Below, one piece after another: positions 25,244-34,241 of a stretch of 64,000 nt of DNA. The stretch is from Caballeronia fortuita (lineage in GTDB: Bacteria > Pseudomonadota > Gammaproteobacteria > Burkholderiales > Burkholderiaceae). Every line of letters begins with the position of its first letter. The first letter of the stretch is position 1. A program made the position numbers and the translations under genes. The DNA is taken from NCBI RefSeq assembly GCF_001544835.2, contig NZ_FCNX02000003.1, positions 186,001-250,000 on the forward strand, given 5' to 3'. The notes under the pieces were generated by a model that was not told where the DNA came from, did not search any database, and saw only the letters and a program-made list of their open reading frames with translations.

Positions 25244-25636
25244 ATGCCGCTCGTCAGAATCTCACTCGTCAAAGGCAAGCCGCGCGAGCACATCCGCGCG
25301 ATCTCGAACAGCGTGCACGATGCGCTCGTCGAAGCGTTCAAGGTGCCCGCCGACGATCGTTTCCAGTTGATCGAGCAGCACGACCGCGACGACTTCATCT
25401 ATGATCCGGGCTATCTCGGCATGGAGCGAAGCGACGATGTCGTGTTCATCCACATCACCGCGAGCGACTGGCGCGACACGGCGACGAAGAAGGCGTTCTA
25501 CAAGACGCTCGTCGCAAAGCTCGTTGCATCGCCCGGACTTCGGCCCGACGACGTGATGATCGCGCTCGCGCCGAATCGCCGGGAAGACTGGTCCTTTGGA
25601 CGCGGACTCGCGCAGTACGTGGAGGACGCGGCCTGA
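25244..25636 (+). CDS. Tautomerase-family protein
   Basis: 130 residues starting Met-Pro (MPLVRISLVKG); after Met removal, Pro1 is the expected catalytic base. Length and pattern fit the longer Tautomerase_2 group rather than 60-residue 4-oxalocrotonate tautomerases. GAAGGAGA lies shortly before the ATG. An upstream in-frame ATG at 25193 is rejected because it would bury Pro1. The next gene starts 29 bp downstream. Confidence 0.82.
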   Translation: MPLVRISLVKGKPREHIRAISNSVHDALVEAFKVPADDRFQLIEQHDRDDFIYDPGYLGMERSDDVVFIHITASDWRDTATKKAFYKTLVAKLVASPGLRPDDVMIALAPNRREDWSFGRGLAQYVEDAA

Positions 25637-25665
25637 TTCGAACCCGCACAGGAGACGCACGCACG

Positions 25666-26037
25666 ATGAACCCGACGATCCTGAAAGGCGCGTGCCATTG
25701 CGGCGCGGTCACCTTCGAAGCCGAAACGCCCGCCGAGCCCGCCGTGCGCTGCAATTGCAGCTTCTGCCGGCGGCGCGGCGCGGTGATGTCGGCGCCGTTT
25801 CTGAAGGAGAAACTGCGCGTCCTCTCGGGCGAAAGCGACCTTGCGCTCTATCAGTTCAACACGCAGGTCGCGCAGCATTTTTTCTGCAAGCACTGTGGAA
25901 TTTACACGTTCCATCAAACGCGCTCCAACCCGGATGAATGGCGCGTCAACTTGGGCTGCGTCGACGGCATCGATGCCTATGCGCTCGATGCGCCTGTCAA
26001 GGACGGCGCGAGCAGCCCGCTCGTGAAGCGCGCCTGA
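25666..26037 (+). CDS. GFA-family (CENP-V-like) zinc protein
   Basis: 123 residues with zinc-binding cysteines in GACHCGAVTFEAE, then CNCSFCRRRG, then FFCKHCGIYTFH. This is the GFA fold, first named for a glutathione-dependent formaldehyde-activating enzyme. Substrate unknown. Probably co-transcribed with the tautomerase gene. Confidence 0.85.
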   Translation: MNPTILKGACHCGAVTFEAETPAEPAVRCNCSFCRRRGAVMSAPFLKEKLRVLSGESDLALYQFNTQVAQHFFCKHCGIYTFHQTRSNPDEWRVNLGCVDGIDAYALDAPVKDGASSPLVKRA

Positions 26038-26066
26038 AGGCGCTGCCGTGTGAGTGATAAGCCTGC

Positions 26067-26099
26067 GTGCCGGGAATGTTATGTGCTACATCCCGGCAC
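26067..26099 (+). terminator. Hairpin after the GFA gene
   Basis: GTGCCGGGA (26067-26075) pairs perfectly with TCCCGGCAC (26091-26099) around a 15-base loop. There is no T-run, so it may be a terminator or a leader structure of the phosphoesterase mRNA. Confidence 0.4.
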
Positions 26100-26187
26100 C
26101 CACAAGCCGTTCGCGTTCGAAGTCACGAAGCGCAACCGCGTTGCCTTGAGAACGGCGTCGATAACAACACTGACACGGAGCGCCGAC

Positions 26188-27657
26188 ATGGCCCAAAAGC
26201 CCTCGAACGAACCCGACGCGGTACGCCGCCGTCTGCTTGCCGCGCTCGCCAGCACGGCGATGCTGTCCGCGTGCGGCGGAGGCGGCAGCGATGACGACTC
26301 GGGCACCGTCACGCCGACGAGTCCCATCGGCAACATTCCGGCCGATCGCGCGAACCTGCCGCGACCAGCGTTGCCCGCGCCGGCGACATCGGGCATCGAT
26401 CACATCGTCCTCGTCACGATGGAGAACCGCTCCTTCGATCACATGCTCGGCTGGGCGCCGGGCGCGGAGGGCGCGCAGGCGGGCAAGCAGTTCACCGACG
26501 CATTCGGCACGACGCAAACGACCTTCTCGCTCTCGGCCAATGCGGCCTTCGGCTATCAAAGCTGTCAGTTCGCGGACCCCGATCACGAGTACGACGCGGG
26601 CCGCACGCATCTCGCGAACGGCGCGATGAACGGCTTTCTGCTCACGCCCGACACGAACAAGACGCGCGGCGATCTGCTGCCGATCGGTTACTTCACGGGC
26701 AACGATCTCGAGTTCTATCGACAGGCCGTGACGCAATACACCGTCTGCGATTACTACATGAGCGGCATTCTTGCCGACACGTTCCCGAACCGCGTCTATC
26801 TGCATAGCGGCGAGACGGATCGCCTGAGCGATACGCTCGATACGTCGTCGCTCTCGACCATCTGGGACCGGCTCGATGCGAAGAACGTCTCGTCGAAATA
26901 CTACTTCCACGATGTGCCGTTCACGGCGCTCTACGGCACGCGTTATGTCGGCCGCTCGAAGCTCTTTTCCGACTTCCTTTCCGATGCCGCCAGCGGCAAT
27001 CTGCCGTCTTTCTGCATGGTCGACCCGAGCTTCGGCGGCGAGGCGAACGGCACATCGAACGACGATCACCCGCATGCCGATGTGCGCAACGGCCAGGCGC
27101 TGCTCGGGCAAATCTATGAAGCGCTGCGCACCAGCCCGAACTGGGGCACGACGCTGATGATCATCGTCTACGACGAGTGGGGCGGCTTCTTCGAACATGT
27201 CGTGCCGCCGGTCAAGTCGTTGTCGGCGGCGGAGCAGAAACTCGGCAACGATGGCCGTCTCGGTTTTCGCGTGCCGTGCATGCTGCTCGGGCCACGCGTG
27301 CGCGCGAACAACGTGGCGCGCTATCCGTTCGATCCGAGCTCGATCCATCAACTGCTCGCATGGCGCTTCGGACTCGACCCGCTCGGCGTGCGCGCCAGCG
27401 ATCCGACCACCTTCAACATGGCCTATGCACTCGATCTGACCGACGCGCCGCGCACCGATGCGCCCGCGCTCACCGTGGCGCAAGGACCGTTCGGTCTCGC
27501 ATGCTCGAATACGCCGTCGAGCGGATCGGGACTGGGCACCGTCGACAAGTCGCAAACGGCGAAGGCGGCCGAGGGCGCATCGCAAACGCCGACGCCGGGC
27601 GGCCGCTTCGCCGACTTGCGCGCCAAGGCCATGGCGCTGGGATTCCCGTCTTCCTGA
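26188..27657 (+). CDS. Phosphoesterase (phospholipase C / AcpA family) lipoprotein
   Basis: 489 residues. Residues 12-30 form a lipoprotein signal ending LSAC, so Cys30 is the likely lipidated residue, followed by a glycine/aspartate linker. The catalytic domain begins IDHIVLVTMENRSFDHMLGW, the hallmark of the bacterial phospholipase C/acid phosphatase family, and later has NDDHPHADVRNGQ and YDEWGGFFEHV metal-site segments. It likely cleaves phosphate esters at the cell surface or in the periplasm. The ATG at 26188 has GGAG upstream; the longer frame from 26050 would place 46 residues before the signal peptide. Confidence 0.85.
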   Translation: MAQKPSNEPDAVRRRLLAALASTAMLSACGGGGSDDDSGTVTPTSPIGNIPADRANLPRPALPAPATSGIDHIVLVTMENRSFDHMLGWAPGAEGAQAGKQFTDAFGTTQTTFSLSANAAFGYQSCQFADPDHEYDAGRTHLANGAMNGFLLTPDTNKTRGDLLPIGYFTGNDLEFYRQAVTQYTVCDYYMSGILADTFPNRVYLHSGETDRLSDTLDTSSLSTIWDRLDAKNVSSKYYFHDVPFTALYGTRYVGRSKLFSDFLSDAASGNLPSFCMVDPSFGGEANGTSNDDHPHADVRNGQALLGQIYEALRTSPNWGTTLMIIVYDEWGGFFEHVVPPVKSLSAAEQKLGNDGRLGFRVPCMLLGPRVRANNVARYPFDPSSIHQLLAWRFGLDPLGVRASDPTTFNMAYALDLTDAPRTDAPALTVAQGPFGLACSNTPSSGSGLGTVDKSQTAKAAEGASQTPTPGGRFADLRAKAMALGFPSS

Positions 27658-27667
27658 TCCAACGTCA

Positions 27668-27710
27668 CGTGCCGTGTTTATTGCATGATGCATGCAATAA
27701 ACACGGCACG
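27668..27710. repeat. 43-bp perfect hairpin/palindrome
   Basis: The arm CGTGCCGTGTTTATTGCAT (27668-27686) is fully complementary to 27692-27710 around a GATGC loop, giving a 19-bp stem. It starts ten bases after the phosphoesterase stop codon. No T-run follows. It may end that transcript, block 3' exonucleases or bind a regulator of the next gene. The loop region is GCAT-rich like other intergenic words here. Confidence 0.6.
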
Positions 27711-27844
27711 GCGCCTGGCCGGCCCATGGGTCATGCGTTCTTTTTTCGCCAGTGTCGTCGACTGTTGCGCGCGCTGTGCTTTACAGCGCCGCCGAATTCC
27801 AATATTGCTGACCGTTCGGATGCGAACGACAACGGAATACGGCC

Positions 27845-28930
27845 ATGACCCGTCTGACTCGAAAGCTCGCGTGCCTCGTCGCGCTCGCACTGCTCTCCAC
27901 GTCGCTCGCGCTTGCCTGCACGCGCGCGCTGTATGTCGGCGACAAGGGGCTCGTGATAACGGGCCGTTCGATGGACTGGTCCGAAGACATGCGCTCGAAC
28001 TTGTGGGTGATGCCCGCGGGTATCGAACGCGATGGCAATGCGGGCCCGCGTTCGATCAAATGGAAATCGAAGTACGGCAGCGTGGTGGTGTCGGGCTATG
28101 AGATCGGCACGGTGGATGGCATGAACGAGCGTGGTCTCGTCGCGAATGCGCTTTATCTGGCGGAGACCGATTACGGCAAGCCCGATCCGAAACGCGATCC
28201 GATGTCGATCAGCTTGTGGGCGCAATACGCGCTCGATAACTTCGCGACTGTCGGACAAGCCGTGTACGTGCTTTCGCGCGAGCCGTTCCAGATCATCGCG
28301 CCGCCGCTGCCCAACGGCAAGCCGCTCACGATTCATCTTTCGCTTTCCGATGCGCGCGGCGATTCGGCGATCTTCGAGTACCTCAACGGCAAGCTCATCA
28401 TTCATCAAAGCAAGAAGTACAAGGTGATGACGAACTCACCGATATACGACGAACAGCTCGCCATCGATGCGTACTGGAAAAGCGTCGGCGGACTCGGTTT
28501 TCTGCCCGGCACGAATCGCGCGGCCGATCGCTTCGTGCGTGCGTCGTTTCTGCTCGATGCAATTCCGAAGCAGGCCGATCCGAACTACATGGCGGGCGTG
28601 CCGCAACAGTCCTACGCCTATCAGGCGGTCGCGAGCGTGATGAGCGTGATGCGTTCCGTGAGCGTGCCGCTCGGCATCAGCACGCCGGAGCAGCCGAATC
28701 TCTCGTCGACGATATGGCGCACGGTATCGGATCAGCAGAACCTCATCTATTACTTCGATTCGGCCACGCGGCCCGATACGTTCTGGGTCTCGTTGAAGAA
28801 GCTCAACCTCAATCCAGGCGCGCCGGTGATGAAGCTCACCATCGATGCGGGACAGGTTTTCTCGGGGGAGGCTGCCGGCAGCTTCGTCGCGACGCAACCC
28901 TTTGCGTTCATGCCGGCGAAGGCGCCTTGA
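27845..28930 (+). CDS. Linear amide C-N hydrolase (choloylglycine hydrolase/penicillin acylase family)
   Basis: 361 residues with a signal peptide (residues 1-24, ending LALA). It is cleaved just before Cys25 in ACTRALYVG, which would expose the N-terminal nucleophile. GRSMDWSEDM, GMNERGLVANALYL and an Asn-rich STSL-like context fit the Ntn hydrolase family. Members hydrolyse bile-salt amides, penicillin V or N-acyl homoserine lactones. Periplasmic acyl-homoserine lactone or amide cleavage is possible but not shown. Confidence 0.85.
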   Translation: MTRLTRKLACLVALALLSTSLALACTRALYVGDKGLVITGRSMDWSEDMRSNLWVMPAGIERDGNAGPRSIKWKSKYGSVVVSGYEIGTVDGMNERGLVANALYLAETDYGKPDPKRDPMSISLWAQYALDNFATVGQAVYVLSREPFQIIAPPLPNGKPLTIHLSLSDARGDSAIFEYLNGKLIIHQSKKYKVMTNSPIYDEQLAIDAYWKSVGGLGFLPGTNRAADRFVRASFLLDAIPKQADPNYMAGVPQQSYAYQAVASVMSVMRSVSVPLGISTPEQPNLSSTIWRTVSDQQNLIYYFDSATRPDTFWVSLKKLNLNPGAPVMKLTIDAGQVFSGEAAGSFVATQPFAFMPAKAP

Positions 28931-28948
28931 TGGCCGCGTTCGCGGCCA
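28931..28948 (+). terminator. Hairpin directly after the Ntn hydrolase stop codon
   Basis: TGGCCGCG-TT-CGCGGCCA is a perfect 8-bp stem beginning at the base after the stop codon. No T-run is present. Confidence 0.35.
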
Positions 28949-29029
28949 CGTTCTCGTGACTCGATGCAAAACGGGGCATCGATTCCGGCCGCGCAGGTAA
29001 AATAGCGTCCTTTTGCCCCCGGTGATCCT

Positions 29030-29707
29030 GTGCAAGGCATGAAGCGCACGGCATTCAGCGGCCCGGCGCTCGTTCGCCTGCTGGCACATTTTGCCGATCT
29101 CGACGTTCACAAACCCGCTCAATCGCTCGCGGACCGCCTGAGCCAATGGCTCGGCTGGACCGACGCGATCGCGCTTTCCACCGCGCTCGCCTCCGATCCG
29201 CCCGCCATCTCCGGCGCGCGATCCGCTGCGCGCGACGTGGAAGAAGAGTGCGCGCGCGTGCGGGCATCGCTTGCGGGCGCATTCGCACGCGAGGAGGCGG
29301 CCGCGCGCCGCAGACATCGCGCGCCGGTTCAAGCGACACCCGAAGACGTGCCGGTCGAGTACGCCGACTTTCGTCAACGGTACGTGTCGTTGCAACAGGC
29401 GATGGAGTCCGACATCGGCGCGTTGCGCACGCGTCTGCGCTCGATGCTCGCGACGAAGACGCCGGACATGGCGCGTCTCGCCGTCGTCGATGCCGTCATG
29501 GAACAGGCGCTGAGCGCGCGTGAACGCAGTCTGCTCGCCAATGTGCCCGCGTTGCTCGGCAAGCGTTTCGAGCGCTTGAAAGAGGCATCGCCGTCCGATG
29601 CGTGGCTCGACGTGTTTCGCAAGGATCTGCAAAGCGTGTTGCTTGCCGAACTGGACGTTCGTTTTCAACCGATCGAAGGCTTGCTCGCGGCCCTTCGCCC
29701 CCGCTAA
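29030..29707 (+). CDS. DUF3348 family protein, first gene of motor-like operon
   Basis: 225 residues, soluble, mostly helical, with an Arg/Glu-rich centre. It matches my memory of the DUF3348 family, found in Burkholderia and Ralstonia ahead of DUF802 genes. The start is GTG at 29030 or ATG at 29039; neither has a strong ribosome site. A TAAAAT -10 box at 28998-29003 is a plausible promoter. Function unknown; the 10-bp gap to the next gene suggests it works with the membrane complex encoded there. Confidence 0.75.
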   Translation: MQGMKRTAFSGPALVRLLAHFADLDVHKPAQSLADRLSQWLGWTDAIALSTALASDPPAISGARSAARDVEEECARVRASLAGAFAREEAAARRRHRAPVQATPEDVPVEYADFRQRYVSLQQAMESDIGALRTRLRSMLATKTPDMARLAVVDAVMEQALSARERSLLANVPALLGKRFERLKEASPSDAWLDVFRKDLQSVLLAELDVRFQPIEGLLAALRPR

Positions 29708-29717
29708 CTGGCTCGCT

Positions 29718-31964
29718 ATGCCCCGAAATCTTTTGAACATCGCTGTTTTCTCGATTGGTCTCGCCGCGGTGCTCGGCATCGGCATTGCGTATGTCGCATC
29801 GAATGTAGTCGCGTTCGCCGTGACGCTCGTGATCGCCGGTTGCTATCTCGCCGGTGCGGCGGAATTGCGCCGTTATCAGCAGATCACGGCTTCGCTCGAA
29901 CGAGCCGTCACGCAACTCGTCACCGCACCGCGCAGTCTCGTCGTATGGCTCGACAGTCTTCATCCGGGCCTGCGCAATGCGGTGCGTCTGCGCATCGAAG
30001 GCGAACGCGCTGCGTTGCCCGGTCCCGCGCTCGCGCCGTATCTCGTCGGCTTGCTCGTGTTGCTCGGCATGCTCGGCACGCTGCTCGGCATGGTTGCGAC
30101 CTTGCGCGGCACCGGCACGGCGTTGCAGAGCGCATCCGATCTCACGGCGATTCGCGCATCGCTCGCGGCCCCCGTGACGGGTCTCGGTTTCGCGTTTGGC
30201 ACGTCGATCGCGGGCGTTGCCACTTCCGCGATGCTCGGTCTGCTCACAACGTTGTGCCGTCGCGAACGTCTGAACGTCACGCAGCAACTCGACATGAAGA
30301 TCGCGACGACGCTGCGCGTGTTCACGCAGGCGCATCGCAGCGAGGAAACGTTCAAGCTGTTGCAGCTCCAGACCGAACTGATGCCGAGGCTCGTCGATCG
30401 TCTTCATTCGATGACCATCGCGATCGAACAGCAAAGTCTTGCGGCGAACGAGCGTCAGGTCGCGAGTCAGGATGCGTTTCATGCGAAGGCGGAGACGTCG
30501 TACCGGCGGCTCGCGACATCGGTGGAACTGTCGTTGAAGCAAAGCGTTGCCGATAGCGCGCGTGCCGCCGGCGCCGCATTGCAGCCCGTCATGCAGGCGA
30601 CGATGGACGGCATCGCGCGCGAAGTCACCGCGTTGCACGGCAACGTCGAGCAGGCGGTCGCGCGTCAACTGGAAGGGTTGGCGAGCGGCTTCGAGTCATC
30701 GTCGGCGAAGGTCGCGCAGATCTGGAACGCATCGCTCTCGAAGCACGCGGAATCGAACGCGGCGCTCGTCGGCGAGATGGGCGTATCGCTCGATCGTTTC
30801 GCGCAAGCCTTCGAGCAACGCGCGACGAGTCTCGTCGAAGGCGTATCGGCGCATATGGATCGCGTGTCGGGCGCGATGGAGTCGTCGGTGGCGAAGCACG
30901 CGCAATCGAGCGATGCGCTCGTCACGCGCATGGACGCATCGTTCGATGCTTTCGCGCGAGCCTTCGATACGCGCTCTTCCACTTTGATCGACGATGTCTC
31001 TACGCGTCTCGAAGGCGCGACGAACAACATGTCGCACGCATGGCGCGAAGCGCTCGCCGAACACGCGCGCGCCAACGAGCAGACTGCTTCACAGAACGAG
31101 AACGCATTGACGGCTGCCACCGCACGTTTCGAAGAGCATGCGGCGGCGCTCGTGCAATCGGTCGATCGATCGCATGCGGACTTGCGCGCCGAACTCGCGC
31201 AACACGGCGATGCGCGTCTTGCTGCATTGAGCGGCGCGCTCGATACGATGGCCGGCTCTCTCCACGAACAATGGCAGCAGACGAGCGAGGTCGCGGCGAA
31301 TCGTCAGAAGGACATCTGCGATGCGCTCGCGCAAACGGCGCGCAACATGTCCGCGCAATCGCAGGCGCATGCGAGCGCGACCATCGTGGAGATCGAAAAG
31401 CTCGTGCAGGCCGCATCGCAAGCGCCGAAGGCTGCGGCCGAAGTCGTCGCCGAGATGCGTCAGAAGCTGTCCGATTCGATGGTGCGCGACACCGCGATGC
31501 TCGACGAGCGCAGCCGCCTGCTCGCCACCGTCGAGACCTTGCTCGGTGCGGTGAATCTCGCATCGAACGAGCAACGCGCCGCGATCGATGCACTCGTCGA
31601 TACATCGGCGACGCTGCTCGAACGCGTCGGCGCGCAATTCACGGGCATCGTAGAAACGCAGTCGGGCAAGCTCGGCTCGATGGCCGCGCAAGTGACGACG
31701 AGCGCCGTCGAAATGGCGAGTTTGTCGGATGCGTTCGGCGCCGCCGTGCAGGCGTTCGGCGAATCGAACGACAAGCTCGTCGCGCATCTCGAACGCATCG
31801 AAAGCGCGCTCGACAAATCGCTTGCGCGCAGCGATGAACAGCTTGCGTATTACGTCGCGCAGGCGAAGGAAGTCATCGATCTCAGCATGATGTCGCAGAA
31901 GCAGATCGTCGAGGACTTGCAGCTTATCGCGGGGCAACGCGTGGCCGGAGCGCGCGCGGCATGA
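29718..31964 (+). CDS. DUF802 protein: MotA/TolQ/ZorA-like membrane protein with long helical tail
   Basis: 748 residues. Four helices are visible at about 5-28, 29-48, 107-128 and 152-180. The last two (GMLGTLLGMVATLRG and APVTGLGFAFGTSIAGVATS) resemble the conserved pore helices of MotA/TolQ/ExbB channels. The remaining 560 residues form a cytoplasmic helical tail. It contains imperfect repeats of about 45-50 residues (for example RFAQAFEQRATSLVEGVSAH and AFARAFDTRSSTLIDDVSTR), which is the DUF802 repeat. A MotA-like membrane part with a very long tail is the architecture of ZorA. I start at 29718; upstream in-frame codons read out of frame through the previous gene. The stop overlaps the next start (ATGA). 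Confidence 0.85.
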   Translation: MPRNLLNIAVFSIGLAAVLGIGIAYVASNVVAFAVTLVIAGCYLAGAAELRRYQQITASLERAVTQLVTAPRSLVVWLDSLHPGLRNAVRLRIEGERAALPGPALAPYLVGLLVLLGMLGTLLGMVATLRGTGTALQSASDLTAIRASLAAPVTGLGFAFGTSIAGVATSAMLGLLTTLCRRERLNVTQQLDMKIATTLRVFTQAHRSEETFKLLQLQTELMPRLVDRLHSMTIAIEQQSLAANERQVASQDAFHAKAETSYRRLATSVELSLKQSVADSARAAGAALQPVMQATMDGIAREVTALHGNVEQAVARQLEGLASGFESSSAKVAQIWNASLSKHAESNAALVGEMGVSLDRFAQAFEQRATSLVEGVSAHMDRVSGAMESSVAKHAQSSDALVTRMDASFDAFARAFDTRSSTLIDDVSTRLEGATNNMSHAWREALAEHARANEQTASQNENALTAATARFEEHAAALVQSVDRSHADLRAELAQHGDARLAALSGALDTMAGSLHEQWQQTSEVAANRQKDICDALAQTARNMSAQSQAHASATIVEIEKLVQAASQAPKAAAEVVAEMRQKLSDSMVRDTAMLDERSRLLATVETLLGAVNLASNEQRAAIDALVDTSATLLERVGAQFTGIVETQSGKLGSMAAQVTTSAVEMASLSDAFGAAVQAFGESNDKLVAHLERIESALDKSLARSDEQLAYYVAQAKEVIDLSMMSQKQIVEDLQLIAGQRVAGARAA

Positions 31965-32617
31965 ACGATGACATCGACAGCGGCGCGGAGCAGGCCGCGC
32001 CGATCTGGGCCGCGTTCGCCGATCTGATGTCGGTGCTGCTGGGCGCATTCGTGCTGATACTCGTCGGTGTGATCGGCGTGCAGTTGCAGTTGGAGGACAA
32101 GCTCGATCAGGAAGTGAAGCATCGGCAAGAAGAGACGCAGCGGCGCATCACGCTCGAGCAGGCGCTCGCGGGACCGCTCGCGTCGGGGCGCGTGACGCTC
32201 GTGAACGGGCGCATCGGCATCAGCGGCAATGTGCTTTTCGCGCTCAATTCCGATCAGTTGCAGCCTCAGGGCCGCGACGTGCTGAAGAGCCTCGCCGGGC
32301 CGCTGTCGACGTATCTGCGCGCGCATGAGGAAATACTCATGGTGAGCGGTTTCGCCGACGATCAACAGGTGCACGAAGGCAACCGGCGCTTCGCGGACAA
32401 CTGGGAACTCTCGGCGAAGCGCGCACTGACGGTCACGCGCGCGTTGATCGATGCAGGCGTGCCATCCGCGTCCGTATTTGCGGCCGCGTTCGGTTCCGAG
32501 CGGCCCGTGAGTTCGAACGCCGATGAAGTCGGCCGCGCGAAGAATCGCCGCGTGGAAATATCAGCTGTGCCGCGTCCATCGGATAGCGTGGCGAAGCCTC
32601 ATGAGCAACGTGAATAA
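31961..32617 (+). CDS. OmpA/MotB/ZorB-like stator protein
   Basis: 218 residues with one transmembrane helix at about 18-42 (FADLMSVLLGAFVLILVGVI). Asp21 at its start is in the position of the proton-carrying aspartate of MotB, TolR and ZorB. A linker (about 45-75) and a peptidoglycan-binding OmpA domain (about 78-205) follow, with NSDQLQPQGRDVL, VSGFADDQ and NRRVEI. Overlapping start and stop codons with the preceding gene argue for fixed stoichiometry. The pair is predicted to form an ion-driven complex anchored to the cell wall. Confidence 0.88.
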   Translation: MNDDIDSGAEQAAPIWAAFADLMSVLLGAFVLILVGVIGVQLQLEDKLDQEVKHRQEETQRRITLEQALAGPLASGRVTLVNGRIGISGNVLFALNSDQLQPQGRDVLKSLAGPLSTYLRAHEEILMVSGFADDQQVHEGNRRFADNWELSAKRALTVTRALIDAGVPSASVFAAAFGSERPVSSNADEVGRAKNRRVEISAVPRPSDSVAKPHEQRE

Positions 32618-33200
32618 CGTCACTAACGCGACGCCGGCACGCGCGATGCTCGACGCATGGCGCGCGAACGGCGATGATCGCGCGAACCCCGTGCGCTTTC
32701 ATCTCATCGATGCGCTCGACAAGCGCGCGGCCGCGTACGAAGGCGAGACGCGCGAACGGCTCGAAGAACGCATTGCGCGATTGCTCGATGAATATCGACG
32801 CGAGATCGAGCGTGCTGCATCGTCCGACGCATCAATCGGCGATGTCGATGCACGCGGACCGCTCGCAATGCTCGTCGATGACATCGCGAAAGCATCGTCG
32901 ATGCACGAGACATCGCATGCGGCGTTGCTCGATTACTTTCGCGCCGTGTGGAAGAAAGTCAGCGCGGAGAAGCAGTTGCGCGACTCGCTTGCGCACGTGC
33001 CGAAGAATGCGGGGCCGCTCAATTCGAGCAGTCTCGTGCATCGGTCGCTTTCGTTGATGCGCGAAGTATCGCCGGATTATCTGCAGCACTTTCTCGCGTA
33101 TGCCGATGCACTATCCTGGATGGAAGCGATCAACGCACCGGACGCTGTTGTCGCTACAGAGACGGCGAGCGCGAAGAAAGTCGGGCGCAGGAAGAAGTGA
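32601..33200 (+). CDS. DUF2894 family protein, last gene of motor-like operon
   Basis: 199 residues starting MSNVNNVT, helical and soluble, with a basic C-terminus (KKVGRRKK). It fits the DUF2894 family that accompanies DUF802 and OmpA genes in Burkholderiaceae. It overlaps the OmpA-like gene by 17 bp in another frame. Function unknown; as a soluble partner it could be an effector or assembly factor. Confidence 0.75.
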   Translation: MSNVNNVTNATPARAMLDAWRANGDDRANPVRFHLIDALDKRAAAYEGETRERLEERIARLLDEYRREIERAASSDASIGDVDARGPLAMLVDDIAKASSMHETSHAALLDYFRAVWKKVSAEKQLRDSLAHVPKNAGPLNSSSLVHRSLSLMREVSPDYLQHFLAYADALSWMEAINAPDAVVATETASAKKVGRRKK

Positions 33201-33219
33201 AAGAAATGAGCGTGACGAA

Positions 33220-33249
33220 GCGCCGCGCGCTGCATGGGTCGCGCGGCGC
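33220..33249. terminator. Bidirectional hairpin between convergent operons
   Basis: GCGCCGCGCG and CGCGCGGCGC form a perfect 10-bp stem with a 10-base loop. It is centred between the stop codons of the rightward DUF2894 gene and the leftward transketolase gene. No strong T-run is present on either side. Confidence 0.55.
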
Positions 33250-33257
33250 GCATGATG

Positions 33258-34241
33258 TCACGCGATCCAGCCTTTGATCGTGCTCGACATCACATCCGTC
33301 GAGATGCCGTAGCGATCGTGCAGCGTGGGCAGGGCGCCCGCATCGAGGAACGCATCGGGCAGCGCGATCTGTCGATAAGCGGGCGTAACGCCTGCGGTCA
33401 GCAACGCGGTCGCGACCGCTTCGCCCAGTCCGCCGATCACCGTATGGTTCTCGGCCACGACGACGAGACGCCCCGAACGCTTCGCTTCGCGGATGATCGT
33501 TTCAGTGTCGAGCGGCTTGATCGTCGGTACGTGCAGCACGGCGACATCGACGCTATCGGCCTGCAATGCCTTAGCGGTTTCGAGCGCGCGCATCGTCAGA
33601 ATGCCCGATGAGATGATGAGCACGTCGCGTCCGTCGCGCAGCAGCTTCGCCTTGCCGAGTTCAAAACGATAGTCGTATTCATCGAGCACGGCGGGCACGT
33701 TGCCGCGCAACAGACGCGCATATACGGGGCCTTTGTGCGCGGCGATGGCGGGCACCATCTGCTCGATATCGAGCGCATCGCACGGATCGATCACGGTCAT
33801 GTTCGGCATCGCGCGCATCAACGCGAGGTCTTCCGCTGCCTGATGGCTCGGGCCATAACCCGTCGTGAGACCCGGCAGCGCGGCGACGATCTTCACATCG
33901 AGATTGTCTTCAGCGATCGTCTGATGGATGAAGTCATAGGCTCGGCGCGTCGCGAATACTGCATACGTCGTGACGAAAGGCTGCGCGCCTTCGTGCGCAA
34001 AGCCCGCCGCCGCGCCCATCAGCAATTGCTCGGCCATGCCCATCTGATAGTAACGCTCGGGAAAGGCCTTCGCGAAGATATGCAGGTCCGTGTACTTGCC
34101 GAGATCGGCCGTCATGCCGATGATATTCGACTTCGTGCGCGCTTCTTCGACGAGCGCGTGGCCGAACGGCGCGGAACGTGTGACCTGTCCTTCGCTCGCA
34201 ATCGACGCGATCATCGCGGATGTCTTCAGACGCGTGCTCAT
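33258..34241 (-). CDS. Transketolase, C-terminal subunit
   Basis: 327 residues covering the pyrimidine-binding and C-terminal domains of transketolase/DXS enzymes (EARTKSNIIGMTADLGKYTD, YQMGMAEQLLMGAAAGFA, TTGYGPSHQAAEDLALMRAMP). With the next gene it forms a split, two-subunit thiamine diphosphate transketolase. Such split forms often serve dedicated sugar or sugar-acid pathways rather than the pentose phosphate cycle. It overlaps the upstream gene by 4 bp. Confidence 0.88.
   Translation of the reverse strand: MSTRLKTSAMIASIASEGQVTRSAPFGHALVEEARTKSNIIGMTADLGKYTDLHIFAKAFPERYYQMGMAEQLLMGAAAGFAHEGAQPFVTTYAVFATRRAYDFIHQTIAEDNLDVKIVAALPGLTTGYGPSHQAAEDLALMRAMPNMTVIDPCDALDIEQMVPAIAAHKGPVYARLLRGNVPAVLDEYDYRFELGKAKLLRDGRDVLIISSGILTMRALETAKALQADSVDVAVLHVPTIKPLDTETIIREAKRSGRLVVVAENHTVIGGLGEAVATALLTAGVTPAYRQIALPDAFLDAGALPTLHDRYGISTDVMSSTIKGWIA

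Noticed and set aside
29030-33200. Calling this operon a complete Zorya defence system
   Set aside because: Only ZorA- and ZorB-like components are seen. No ZorC, ZorD or ZorE-like helicase or nuclease motifs are present in the neighbouring proteins, so only architectural similarity is claimed.
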